Assembly (NCBI GenBank): GCA_016288315.1
Contig: JAEEYU010000057.1
Coordinates: 1-47,204, forward strand
Source of the DNA: Clostridiaceae bacterium
GTDB taxonomy: Bacteria; Bacillota; Clostridia; Oscillospirales; Acutalibacteraceae
Direction of reading: 5' to 3'
DNA length: 47,204 nt
Positions 40,233-47,204 of the stretch are shown here, piece after piece. Both the position numbers and the translations under genes were made by a program. How positions within the stretch are numbered: the stretch's first letter is position 1; the number at the start of each line of letters is the position of its first letter. The notes below the pieces were generated by a model. That model was not told the DNA's origin. It made no database searches and saw nothing but the letters and a program-made list of their open reading frames with translations.

Positions 40233-41975
40233 ATGAGCACAAAACCGTATAAGGGCTTTGAGCCCGCCTGGATAAAAGAACCGGCGCCGAAGGATTCATA
40301 CCGCTCCGTTTTCCGCTGGGGCGACCCCGAATTTGTAAAATACCCCAAAGAATCCCTTTATAAACTGATGAAAACCACCTTTAAAATGACCGATGAAGAT
40401 TTCAGGCATTATGCGGGAGATGTCGGTCTTGATAAAGTTACTCTCGATTGCCCTTCAAAAATGGCGCAGGAGCACATTGATGAATTCATAAAAATCTGCG
40501 GCAGCGAAAATGTTTCAACAGCCGATTACGACCGCCTCAGCGTCGCCTACGGCAAAACCGCCTATGATTTGTTCAGAATAAGAGAGCGCAGATTCGACTC
40601 CCTTCCCGACGTCGTTCTCTACCCTTCCGAAAGCGAAGAAATTGAAAAAATCGTTGAATACTGCACAAAGCACTCAATTCCCCTCTATGTTTACGGCGGC
40701 GGCAGCAGCGTCACAATGGGTGTCGAGCCGATAAGAGGCGGCGTGTCGCTTGATATGAGAAGAAACTTCAACAAAGTCATAAGCTTCAATGAAACCGACC
40801 AGACAATAACCGTGCAGGCGGGTATGTCCGGACCCTGCCTCGAAGAAACGCTTCAGAATGCGCAAAAAAACTTCGGCGCAAAAAGAGCATACACCTGCGG
40901 TCATTTTCCGCAGAGCTTCGAATACAGCTCCGTCGGCGGCTGGGTAGTCACAAGGGGAGCGGGTCAGAACAGCACATACTACGGCACAATAGCTGACATT
41001 GTCCTCTCGCAAAAATATGCAACCCCGCGCGGCAGAATAGTCACAAGCCACTACCCTCGCGAGGCAACGGGTCCCAATCTCAACCAGATTATGATGGGCG
41101 GCGAAGGCACCTTCGGCGTGCTCACCGAGGTAACTCTCAAGGTCTTCCGCTGGATGCCCGAAAACAGGCACTATTTTTCATATATGTTCAAAGACTGGCA
41201 AACGGCAATGAACGCCGGCAGAGAAATGATGCAGCGCGAGTGCGGCTATTCGTCCGTTTTCCGTCTCTCCGACCCGGAAGAAACAAGTCTTATGCTCAAG
41301 CTTTACAATGTTGACGACACCCCGCTCGAGCCCCTTCTTAAAATGAAGGGCTACAAGGATATGGAGCGCTGCCTCTTCCTCGGCTTCACCGACGGCGAAA
41401 AGGGCTTTTCAGACAACGTCGCAAAGAATATAAGAAAAATCGCAAAGCAGTTCGGCGGTATGAGTCTTACCGCCTTTGTCGCAAAAAGCTGGGAGAAGGG
41501 CAGGTTTACCGACCCCTATCTGCGGGATGCCCTTATGGATTTCGGTATCGTAACAGATACCCTCGAATGCACCGTCAACTGGTCAAATATGGCTCAGGTG
41601 CACGACGATGTCCGCAAGGTATGTCACGCCCTTCCGGACACAATAGTCACAACCCATATGTCTCACTGCTATCCGCAGGGCGCAAACCTCTATTTCATCT
41701 TCATTACAAAAATGAATAACTCCGAAGAATTCCGCCGCTATCACACAACAATTCTCGATGCCATACAAAAGTCGGGCGCCGCAATCAGCCACCACCACGG
41801 CATAGGCAAAATGTTCGCCCCCTGGCTCGAGGGTTCGCTCGGCAGAAACGAATACGGAGTTTTCAGGGTTCTCAAGGATTACTTCGACCCCGGTTACAAT
41901 ATGAATCCCGGCGGCACAATCGGGCTCGATCTTAAAGAGGATGAAAAGAAATTCCTGCGCGATGATATAAAATAA
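40233..41975 (+). CDS. FAD-binding oxidase resembling alkyldihydroxyacetonephosphate synthase
   Basis: This 580-residue protein is a vanillyl-alcohol-oxidase-fold FAD enzyme (FAD_binding_4). It has PLYVYGGGSSVTMGVEP at about 150-166, GHFPQSFEYSSVGGWVVTRG, GTIADIVLSQ and MGGEGTFGVLTEVTLKVF. The closest match I know is eukaryotic/bacterial AGPS: the VGGW block and the SHHHGIGK histidine cluster (from residue 519) are AGPS-like. AGPS swaps the acyl chain of acyl-DHAP for a fatty alcohol to make ether lipid. It shares an operon with enzymes that may supply DHAP from glycerol-3-phosphate. Alternatives are a D-lactate or glycolate dehydrogenase-like enzyme. A terminator follows. Confidence 0.85.
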   Translation: MSTKPYKGFEPAWIKEPAPKDSYRSVFRWGDPEFVKYPKESLYKLMKTTFKMTDEDFRHYAGDVGLDKVTLDCPSKMAQEHIDEFIKICGSENVSTADYDRLSVAYGKTAYDLFRIRERRFDSLPDVVLYPSESEEIEKIVEYCTKHSIPLYVYGGGSSVTMGVEPIRGGVSLDMRRNFNKVISFNETDQTITVQAGMSGPCLEETLQNAQKNFGAKRAYTCGHFPQSFEYSSVGGWVVTRGAGQNSTYYGTIADIVLSQKYATPRGRIVTSHYPREATGPNLNQIMMGGEGTFGVLTEVTLKVFRWMPENRHYFSYMFKDWQTAMNAGREMMQRECGYSSVFRLSDPEETSLMLKLYNVDDTPLEPLLKMKGYKDMERCLFLGFTDGEKGFSDNVAKNIRKIAKQFGGMSLTAFVAKSWEKGRFTDPYLRDALMDFGIVTDTLECTVNWSNMAQVHDDVRKVCHALPDTIVTTHMSHCYPQGANLYFIFITKMNNSEEFRRYHTTILDAIQKSGAAISHHHGIGKMFAPWLEGSLGRNEYGVFRVLKDYFDPGYNMNPGGTIGLDLKEDEKKFLRDDIK

Positions 41976-41996
41976 AACATCAGAAGCATCAAAGAA

Positions 41997-42028
41997 CACG
42001 GATTTCCGCTTGAAATCCGTGTTTTTTT
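41997..42028 (+). terminator. Terminator of the redox operon
   Basis: The 10-bp stem CACGGATTTC/GAAATCCGTG (41997-42006, 42012-42021) is followed by seven T residues. Confidence 0.93.
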
Positions 42029-42237
42029 GCCATTATTTTTCACAAATTTTTTGGTAAATAACAATACAAATGTTAATTGTTTGTTCACATTATTCAAAAC
42101 GGTTTAAAATCACTTGTACAATTTATATAAAAGATTTCGCCAATGTATATACGAAATATGACTTCTCAATAAAACCGGAGCTTCAATTATTAGTGCAATA
42201 TGCACAATACGCAAGCGCCGGAATTGTGCAACATTAC
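42029..42237. other. A/T-rich intergenic region with short dyads
   Basis: There is no supported gene here. The region holds TTGTACAA (about 42114-42121), GTGCAATATGCAC (42193-42205), and TGCACAA (42201-42207) facing TTGTGCA (42224-42230). These sit upstream of the promoter at 42238 and may be regulator binding sites. A 64-codon frame (42070-42264) overlaps the promoter and lacks a ribosome binding site. Confidence 0.35.
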
Positions 42238-42265
42238 TTGACAAATAATTTTGCAGTGCTATAAT
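42238..42265 (+). promoter_or_regulatory. Strong promoter of the 46-residue ORF
   Basis: Consensus TTGACA (42238-42243), a 16-base spacer and consensus TATAAT (42260-42265). Confidence 0.82.
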
Positions 42266-42300
42266 GCAGTCAAATCAAAAAAAGAAAGAAGGCATAAGTA

Positions 42301-42441
42301 ATGAACAGCTATTTAGACTACGAAAGAGAGATTTTTGATGCTCAGAGACGTCTCATCGAAAAAATCGAAAGTCAGAAGGGCATCACATGGGAGAAAATTA
42401 AAGCTGCAATTGCACTTGACTGCCTTTTGCACGTTATTTGA
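42301..42441 (+). CDS. Small ORF, 46 residues, unknown
   Basis: The ORF reads MNSYLDYEREIFDAQRRLIE at the start and ends AIALDCLLHVI. It is helical and charged at first, with a hydrophobic end. It is not recognised. Support comes from its surroundings: a consensus promoter 35 bases upstream, AGAAGGCATAAGT before the ATG, and a strong terminator 40 bases after the stop. The predicted transcript is about 235 bases. It could be a small protein gene or a regulatory RNA that happens to contain an ORF; the region 3' of the stop also folds (about 42449-42466). Confidence 0.55.
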   Translation: MNSYLDYEREIFDAQRRLIEKIESQKGITWEKIKAAIALDCLLHVI

Positions 42442-42481
42442 TTCCATGCAGGGCGCACGGCGCCTGAAAATCCGAAAACTC

Positions 42482-42507
42482 AGCGGAGCTGCGGCTCCGC
42501 TTTTTTA
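42482..42507 (+). terminator. Terminator after the 46-residue ORF
   Basis: The perfect 8-bp stem AGCGGAGC/GCTCCGCT (42482-42489, 42494-42501) with a TGCG loop is followed by a run of T residues. Confidence 0.92.
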
Positions 42508-42527
42508 TTTCTCTTTAAAATTTGCTA

Positions 42528-42556
42528 TTGACATATATAATGTAATTGATTAAAAT
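42528..42556 (+). promoter_or_regulatory. Promoter of iorAB
   Basis: Consensus TTGACA (42528-42533), a 17-base spacer and TAAAAT (42551-42556), 36 bases before the iorA start. Confidence 0.78.
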
Positions 42557-42592
42557 CAAAAAGATATCCTTTATCCACAACGGAGGTAAAAT

Positions 42593-44335
42593 ATGAAAAA
42601 GCTTCTTTTAGGCAACGAAGCTGTAGCCGCCGGGCTTTACGAGGCGGGCGTCAGGGTTGTTTCAAGTTATCCCGGCACCCCCAGCACCGAGGTTACCGAG
42701 TTTGCCGCAAAATATGATGAAATATACTGCGAGTGGGCTCCCAACGAGAAGGTCGCCATGGAAGTTGCATACGGCGCGGCAGTCGCAGGCGCACGTTCAT
42801 TCTGCGCAATGAAGCACGTCGGTCTCAACGTTGCAGCCGACCCGCTCTTTACCGCATCCTACACCGGCATCAACGCAGGCATGGTTGTTCTTGTTGCCGA
42901 TGACCCCGGTATGCACTCCTCACAGAACGAGCAGGATTCAAGGCACTATGCTCAGGCGTCAAAAATTATGATGCTCGAGCCGTCCGATTCCGACGAATGC
43001 CTTAAATTCGCAAAGCTCGCCTATGAGCTTTCGGAGCGTTTCGACACTCCCGTTATTCTCAGAGAAACCACCAGAATTGCCCATTCGAGAAGTCTTGCTC
43101 AAACGGGCGAAAGAGTTGAACTCGCCAACAAAGAATACACAAAAAATCCTCAGAAATATGTTATGGCTCCCGCAAACGCCAAGGTAAAGCACGTTGCTGT
43201 TGAGCAGAGAATTCTCGACCAGACCGCATTTGCCGAGAAGGAAGCGGTTGAAATCGGTCTCAACAAGGTCGAATACAACAGCAAAAAAATCGGCGTAATC
43301 ACCGCAGGCGTCTGCTATGACTACGCAAAAGAGGCGCTCGGCGACAAGGCGTCATATCTCAAACTCGGCTGTCTTTATCCTCTTCCCGTTGAGTTGATTA
43401 AAGATTTCGCTGCTCAGTGCGAAACCGTTTATGTTCTTGAAGAGCTTGACGATTACATCGAAACCCACTGCCTCAAAAACGGCATCAAAGTCAGAGGCAA
43501 GGCGGATTTCACCCTCATCGGCGAATATTCGCAGTCCCTCATTGCCAAGGTTATTCTCGGTGAAGAAAAGCCGACAATCAAAGCGGATATCAATATCCCC
43601 GTAAGACCTCCCGTGCTCTGCGCCGGCTGCCCTCACAGAGGCCTTTTCTATGCACTCAAAAAAGCGGGCGTCGAAACCGTCACGGGCGACATCGGCTGCT
43701 ACACGCTCGGAGCATCCAAACCTATCGGCATGATTGACACCTGCCTTTGCATGGGCGCTTCAATCTCCTCCCTTCACGGCAGAAACAAGGCAAACCCCGA
43801 AAAGGCAAACAAAACAGTGGCTGTAATCGGCGACTCAACGTTTATCCACTCGGGCATAACCGGTCTTGTGAATATCGCATACAACCAAAGCAATTCCGTA
43901 AGTATTATTCTCGACAACTCCATTACCGGAATGACCGGTCACCAGCAGAACCCCACAACCGGCTACACAATCAAGGGCGACCCCACCTCGGCTGTATCGC
44001 TTGAGAAGCTTGCCGTTGCCGTAGGCATCCCCGAAAACAACATTTTCGTGTGCGACCCTTACAATCTTGAAAACAGCGAGCAGGCGGTCAGAAAAGCGCT
44101 TGAGTGCGAAGGCCCGGCCGTTGTCATTTCACGCAGACCCTGCGCCCTTCTTAAATATGTCAGGCACAATCCTCCTCTCAAGGTTGATAAAAACAAGTGC
44201 GTGGGCTGCAAAATGTGTATGAAAATCGGCTGCCCTGCAATCAGTATCAGAGACGGCAAAGCGGAAATCGACGCTACCCAGTGCCTCGGCTGCGATGTCT
44301 GCAGCCAGCTCTGCAGAGTCGGCGCAATAGGTTAA
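42593..44335 (+). CDS. iorA: Indolepyruvate:ferredoxin oxidoreductase, alpha subunit
   Basis: This 580-residue protein is the IorA subunit. It oxidatively decarboxylates arylpyruvates such as indolepyruvate to aryl-acetyl-CoA, using thiamine diphosphate, and passes electrons to ferredoxin. The pyruvate:ferredoxin pyrimidine-binding domain starts GNEAVAAGLYEAGVRVVSSY, followed by YPGTPSTEV and EWAPNEKVAMEVAYGA. Later come APPVLCAGCPHR-like RPPVLCAGCPHRGLFYALK, the TPP segment TGDIGCYTLGA...VIGDSTFIHSG, and a C-terminal 2x[4Fe-4S] ferredoxin (CVGCKMCMKIGCP, CLGCDVCSQLC). The start follows GGAGGTAAAAT. It pairs with iorB 18 bases downstream. Confidence 0.96.
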   Translation: MKKLLLGNEAVAAGLYEAGVRVVSSYPGTPSTEVTEFAAKYDEIYCEWAPNEKVAMEVAYGAAVAGARSFCAMKHVGLNVAADPLFTASYTGINAGMVVLVADDPGMHSSQNEQDSRHYAQASKIMMLEPSDSDECLKFAKLAYELSERFDTPVILRETTRIAHSRSLAQTGERVELANKEYTKNPQKYVMAPANAKVKHVAVEQRILDQTAFAEKEAVEIGLNKVEYNSKKIGVITAGVCYDYAKEALGDKASYLKLGCLYPLPVELIKDFAAQCETVYVLEELDDYIETHCLKNGIKVRGKADFTLIGEYSQSLIAKVILGEEKPTIKADINIPVRPPVLCAGCPHRGLFYALKKAGVETVTGDIGCYTLGASKPIGMIDTCLCMGASISSLHGRNKANPEKANKTVAVIGDSTFIHSGITGLVNIAYNQSNSVSIILDNSITGMTGHQQNPTTGYTIKGDPTSAVSLEKLAVAVGIPENNIFVCDPYNLENSEQAVRKALECEGPAVVISRRPCALLKYVRHNPPLKVDKNKCVGCKMCMKIGCPAISIRDGKAEIDATQCLGCDVCSQLCRVGAIG

Positions 44336-44353
44336 GAAAGGAGAGTCACGTTT

Positions 44354-44923
44354 ATGAATAAATCAGTTATGATAGTAGGCGTAGGCGGTCAGGGAACACT
44401 GCTCGCAAGCCGTATTCTCGGCGCGGCGCTTCTTAAAAAGGGTTACAATGTCAAACTCTCCGAGGTTCACGGAATGAGCCAGCGCGGCGGCTCCGTTGTT
44501 ACCTATGTCAAATACGGTGATGAAATCGCCTCCCCCATAATCGAAAAAGGCGAAGCGGATATTATCCTGGCTTTCGAACAGCTTGAAGCTGCAAGATGGC
44601 TTGAATATATGAAGCCCGACGGCAAGGTTATCGTCAACACCCAGAAAATCGACCCCATGTCGGTAGTTATCGGCGATGCAGTCTATCCGGACGGCGTAAT
44701 CGACTCAATCAAAGCGGCAGGCGCAAACGTGCTCGAGCTCGATGCTCTTCCCGTTGCAATTGAGGCGGGTTCCTCAAAGGCGGTCAATGTCGTTCTCATC
44801 GGCGCTATGGCAAAATACACAGAGATAGAAAAAGAAACCTGGCTTGAAGCTGTCAAAGAGTGCGTTCCCGCAAAATTCCTCGACCTCAACGTCAAGGCGT
44901 TTGAACTCGGCTACAACTGCTGA
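44354..44923 (+). CDS. iorB: Indolepyruvate:ferredoxin oxidoreductase, beta subunit
   Basis: This 189-residue gamma-type domain of 2-oxoacid:ferredoxin oxidoreductases is the IorB partner. MIVGVGGQGTLLASRILGAA and VKLSEVHGMSQRGGSVVTYV are the family signatures. It binds CoA and completes the heterodimer with IorA. AAGGAGAG precedes the ATG, and a terminator follows, so iorAB is a two-gene operon. In anaerobes it is used for amino acid fermentation or, in reverse, for amino acid synthesis from aryl acids. Confidence 0.95.
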   Translation: MNKSVMIVGVGGQGTLLASRILGAALLKKGYNVKLSEVHGMSQRGGSVVTYVKYGDEIASPIIEKGEADIILAFEQLEAARWLEYMKPDGKVIVNTQKIDPMSVVIGDAVYPDGVIDSIKAAGANVLELDALPVAIEAGSSKAVNVVLIGAMAKYTEIEKETWLEAVKECVPAKFLDLNVKAFELGYNC

Positions 44924-44942
44924 TTATTTAATAAGTAAAGAT

Positions 44943-44975
44943 AACGGAGCTCTTACGGGCTCCGTTAATTTTTTG
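44943..44975 (+). terminator. Terminator of iorAB
   Basis: AACGGAGC (44943-44950) pairs with GCTCCGTT (44959-44966), followed by AATTTTTTG. Confidence 0.9.
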
Positions 44976-44995
44976 CATTTTTTTGTTTTTATCTC

Positions 44996-45024
44996 TTTAC
45001 TTTCATACTTTTATGTGATAAAAT
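44996..45024 (+). promoter_or_regulatory. Promoter of the yerC-methyltransferase-hslO unit
   Basis: TTTACT (44996-45001), a 17-base spacer and TAAAAT (45019-45024). Confidence 0.65.
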
Positions 45025-45058
45025 GTTAAAGTAATCAACAGCAAAGGATGGTTTCGCT

Positions 45059-45358
45059 ATGGCATCAAAAATCAAAAACGAAAACAACGATTTCCTTTTT
45101 GAGGCAATTCTGAAGCTTAAAACTCTTGATGAGTGCTATGACTTTTTTGAAGATTTATGCACAATCAACGAGCTCAAAAGCATTTCACAGCGTCTTGCGG
45201 TTGCCAAAATGCTGCGCGACGGCAATGTTTACAGCGAGATTGTTGCCGCTACCGGCGCCAGCACCGCAACAATAAGCCGTGTGAACCGCTCTCTGCAATA
45301 CGGCAGCAACGGCTATGAAGAAATATTCAGACGCCTTGACAAGAGTAATGAAGACTGA
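45059..45358 (+). CDS. YerC/YecD-family TrpR-like regulator
   Basis: This 99-residue protein is the TrpR-like DNA-binding family known as YerC/YecD in Firmicutes. The N-terminal helices include LKTLDECYDFFEDLCTINEL, followed by SISQRLAVAKMLRDG and the helix-turn-helix YSEIVAATGASTATISRVNR. The target is unknown; the family is linked to trp-like repressors but lacks proven tryptophan binding. The ATG has AAAGGATGG upstream. Its stop overlaps the methyltransferase start by one base (TGATG), so it may control the genes it heads. Confidence 0.92.
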   Translation: MASKIKNENNDFLFEAILKLKTLDECYDFFEDLCTINELKSISQRLAVAKMLRDGNVYSEIVAATGASTATISRVNRSLQYGSNGYEEIFRRLDKSNED

Positions 45359-46098
45359 TGGCTTACGATATTTTTGCTCAGTTTTATGATTTGTTAACTG
45401 AAAATGTCGGCTACGGGAAGCGTGCAGATTATTTTTGCAGGCTTCTTTCGTCTTGCAACGGGCAAAAAGGCATTCTGCTTGACCTCGCCTGCGGAACAGG
45501 CACGCTCAGCATTGAGTTTGCAAAACGCGGCTATGATGTAATAGGCGTTGACTGCAGCGTCGGAATGCTCAGCGAAGCACGGCGCAAATGCGCCGAAGAG
45601 GGGCAGAACGTTCTTCTCCTCTGCCAGGACGCTGCCGGGCTTGACCTCTACGGCACAATAGATTTCGCAGTCTGCGCCCTTGACAGTGTCAACCACTTCC
45701 CCGGTGCAGAAGAAGTGCAGAAGGCGTTTGACAGGGTTTCGCTTTTTATGAATAAGGGCGGAGCGTTTGTGTTCGATGTCAATACTGTTTATAAACACAA
45801 AAACGTTCTTGCCGACAATTCGTTTATATACGATTACGATGATGTCTTCTGTGTCTGGCAGAACACGCTCAACAGCGATCTGAGCGTTGACATCACACTT
45901 GATTTCTTCGCTCTCGACGGCGACGGAAAATGGGAGCGCTCAACAGAGGAGTTTTCGGAGCGGGCATATCCCCTCGAAGATATTGAAAAAATGCTCGTTA
46001 AAAGCGGCTTTTCGGTTGTGGGTATATATGATGATTTAACCCTCGACCCCGTCCTGCCGGAGAGTGAAAGAGCGGTATTTCTCGCAAGAAAGGATTAA
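45358..46098 (+). CDS. Class I SAM-dependent methyltransferase
   Basis: This 246-residue methyltransferase has the SAM motif LLDLACGTGTLSIEFAKRGY and the acidic motif IGVDCSVGMLSEARRK, followed by DFAVCALDSVNHF and the NKGGAFVFDVNT block. The first residues (AYDIFAQFYDLLTENVGY) are typical of the YqeM/ubiquinone-methylase-like group. No substrate-specific motif is visible. It lies between yerC and hslO with overlapping or near-overlapping ends; this trio arrangement is met in Clostridia. Substrate unknown. Confidence 0.88.
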   Translation: MAYDIFAQFYDLLTENVGYGKRADYFCRLLSSCNGQKGILLDLACGTGTLSIEFAKRGYDVIGVDCSVGMLSEARRKCAEEGQNVLLLCQDAAGLDLYGTIDFAVCALDSVNHFPGAEEVQKAFDRVSLFMNKGGAFVFDVNTVYKHKNVLADNSFIYDYDDVFCVWQNTLNSDLSVDITLDFFALDGDGKWERSTEEFSERAYPLEDIEKMLVKSGFSVVGIYDDLTLDPVLPESERAVFLARKD

Positions 46099-46100
46099 CT

Positions 46101-46988
46101 ATGGGCAGAATTGTCAGAATGATATCGGATGACGGCACATTGACTGTTATGGCGGCAGATACCGCCGACATTGTCGAACGCGCACGTCAGATTCACAACA
46201 CAACACCCGTTACAACAGCGGCTCTCGGCAGACTTCTTACCGCCGCAAGCTTTATGGGCGCTGTTCTCAAAGGCAGGGATGACTCTGTTACAATCAGATT
46301 AAACGGCGACGGCCCCGCCGGCAGCATCATAGCGGCTGCCGACAGCGAAGGCAATGTGCGCGGCTATGTTGCCAATCCTGGCGTTGAACTTCCCAAAAAC
46401 GAAAAAGGCAAGCTTGATGTCTCGGGTGCGGTAGGCAAAAACGGCACACTGACTGTTATGAAAGACCTCGGTCTTAAAGAGCCCTATATCGGTCAGGTTC
46501 CGATTGTCTCCGGTGAGATTGCCGAAGATATAACAAGCTACTATGCCGTAAGCGAACAGATTCCCACTGTCTGTGCCCTGGGTGTTCTCGTCAGTAAGGA
46601 AGACAGAAGCGTCATTACCGCCGGCGGATTCATCATTCAGCTTCTTCCCACTGCCGAGGATGACACAATCGACAAGGTTGAAAAATGCCTCGAAAACATC
46701 GAGCCGGTAACAACTATGCTTGCAAAGGGGATGTCACCCGAAGAAATCTGCCGCACCGTTCTCGACGGATTCCCGCTTCAGACTCTCGATGAGATGCACC
46801 CCTCCTATGTCTGCACCTGCTCGCGTCAGAGGGTGGAGAAAGCTCTTGTCAGCACGGGAATTGAAGAGCTTGAAGATATGGCAAAAGATGAGGTCACAAG
46901 GGTCAGCTGCCATTTCTGCGACAAAGTTTACGAATTCACTCCCGCCGAAATCAGAGCCCTTGTTTCAAAGGCAAAACAGCAGAACTGA
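46101..46988 (+). CDS. hslO: Redox-regulated molecular chaperone Hsp33
   Basis: This 295-residue chaperone holds unfolding proteins during oxidative stress. The N-terminal substrate domain starts GRIVRMISDDGTLTVMAADT and contains TTAALGRLLTAASFMGA. The C-terminal zinc redox switch has the four required cysteines: CTCSRQRVEKAL (C-x-C) and VSCHFCDKVYEF (C-x2-C). Oxidation releases zinc and activates the protein. It starts two bases after the methyltransferase gene. No strong terminator follows before the tRNA promoter. Confidence 0.97.
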   Translation: MGRIVRMISDDGTLTVMAADTADIVERARQIHNTTPVTTAALGRLLTAASFMGAVLKGRDDSVTIRLNGDGPAGSIIAAADSEGNVRGYVANPGVELPKNEKGKLDVSGAVGKNGTLTVMKDLGLKEPYIGQVPIVSGEIAEDITSYYAVSEQIPTVCALGVLVSKEDRSVITAGGFIIQLLPTAEDDTIDKVEKCLENIEPVTTMLAKGMSPEEICRTVLDGFPLQTLDEMHPSYVCTCSRQRVEKALVSTGIEELEDMAKDEVTRVSCHFCDKVYEFTPAEIRALVSKAKQQN

Positions 46989-47037
46989 TGCCGTAAATGA
47001 GCCGTGAAACTTTTGAAAAAATTTTTTAAAAAAACGG

Positions 47038-47066
47038 TTGACAATCACAATATATTATAGTATATT
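47038..47066 (+). promoter_or_regulatory. Promoter of the tRNA cluster
   Basis: Consensus TTGACA (47038-47043), a 17-base spacer and TATATT (47061-47066), 29 bases before the first tRNA. Confidence 0.75.
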
Positions 47067-47072
47067 ATATTT

Positions 47073-47089
47073 CGCCGCTTGAAGCGGCG
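47073..47089 (+). other. Hairpin in the tRNA leader
   Basis: CGCCGC (47073-47078) and GCGGCG (47084-47089) form a stem just downstream of the -10 box and six bases before the tRNA 5' end. It probably belongs to the precursor leader removed by RNase P. Confidence 0.45.
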
Positions 47090-47095
47090 AGGTCC

Positions 47096-47171
47096 GGGAG
47101 CATAGCTCAGCTGGGAGAGCACCTGCCTTACAAGCAGGGGGTCACAGGTTCGAGCCCTGTTGTTCCCACCA
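47096..47171 (+). tRNA. tRNA-Val (anticodon UAC)
   Basis: The complete cloverleaf is visible. The acceptor stem is GGGAGCA with TGTTCCC (one G-U pair), the D-arm begins AGCTCAGCTGGGAGAGC, the anticodon stem is CCTGC/GCAGG with loop CTTACAA (anticodon TAC, reading GTA), the T-arm is ACAGGTTCGAGCCCTGT, the discriminator is A and CCA is encoded. The length is 76 bases. Confidence 0.96.
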
Positions 47172-47173
47172 AT

Positions 47174-47204
47174 GGCCCGGTAGTTCAGTCGGTTTAGAAC
47201 GCCA
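47174..47204 (+). tRNA. Second tRNA, 5' part only, probably tRNA-Asp
   Basis: The 31 bases begin GGCCCGGTAGTTCAGTCGG, which matches the 5' half of clostridial tRNA-Asp, and are cut by the window end before the anticodon. The D-loop has an extra T (GGTTTAGAAC). It is two bases after the tRNA-Val CCA, so the two are processed from one transcript. Confidence 0.7.

Noticed and set aside
40674-41171. 165-codon minus-strand frame
   Set aside because: It is antisense to the most conserved FAD-binding part of the AGPS-like gene, where codon constraints keep the other strand open.
42070-42264. 64-codon plus-strand frame before the small ORF
   Set aside because: It has no ribosome binding site and runs through the TTGACA/TATAAT promoter of the next gene.
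42335-42553. 72-codon plus-strand frame overlapping the small ORF
   Set aside because: It crosses the terminator and the iorA promoter and has Arg/Lys-rich non-protein-like content.
1-47204. CRISPR arrays, insertion sequences, prophage or integrase genes, riboswitches
   Set aside because: No regularly spaced repeats, transposase or phage motifs, or leader structures that I could match to a riboswitch class were seen on reading the gaps.

Overview
The window looks like a chromosomal stretch from an anaerobic, low-GC-lineage Firmicute, most likely a gut or rumen Clostridia member (Oscillospiraceae/Ruminococcaceae-like). Grounds are a trimeric NADH-linked [FeFe]-hydrogenase with a sensory-type paralogue, indolepyruvate:ferredoxin oxidoreductase, GlgC plus GlgD glycogen genes, HPr with Ser46, sigma-A promoters of TTGACA/TATAAT type, AGGAGG ribosome binding sites and many short U-tailed terminators. 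No CRISPR array, insertion sequence, phage gene or integrase was seen. The organism assignment is inference.

Layout. 1-583 is the 3' end of a VanY-type D,D-carboxypeptidase with an SH3 tail, followed by a frameshifted zinc-ribbon remnant. 905-5166 (minus) carries an iolC kinase/aldolase pair, uvrC and ptsH. 5508-9245 (plus) is a promoter-led group of membrane protein, condensation-type acyltransferase and NhaC-type antiporter. 9396-14200 carries rsmD, a coiled-coil protein, a PAP2 phosphatase with an unusual tail, and a GH36 alpha-galactosidase. 14391-22583 is a ten-gene hydrogenase operon: HydC-like, DRTGG, RsbW-like ATPase, sensory hydrogenase, second DRTGG, PHP protein, histidine-kinase-type ATPase, small 2Fe-2S protein, HydB and HydA; an aquaporin follows.

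23373-33686 (minus) is a complete glycogen operon in transcription order glgB-glgC-glgD-glgA-glgP-GH13 glycosidase, with a strong promoter before glgB. 33806-34366 (minus) is a TetR regulator. 34501-36682 (plus) holds TrmN6-like and RsmI RNA methyltransferases and an unknown membrane-anchored protein. 36900-41975 is a redox operon: GlpA-like, GlpB-like, DUF1667, and an alkyl-DHAP-synthase-like flavoprotein. Then come a small promoter/terminator-bounded 46-residue ORF, iorAB, a yerC-methyltransferase-hslO group, tRNA-Val and the start of a second tRNA.

Two points stand out. (1) The hydrogenase operon embeds a sensory-type hydrogenase lacking the proton-transfer cysteine, together with ATPases, a PHP protein and two DRTGG proteins, inside the genes of the catalytic enzyme. 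It reads as a built-in H2/redox control circuit whose mechanism I do not know to have been described. (2) The tetR gene and the redox operon 2.5 kb away share almost the same palindrome at the same place just after the -10 box, which predicts one repressor for both and links it to a glycerol-phosphate/ether-lipid-like redox operon.
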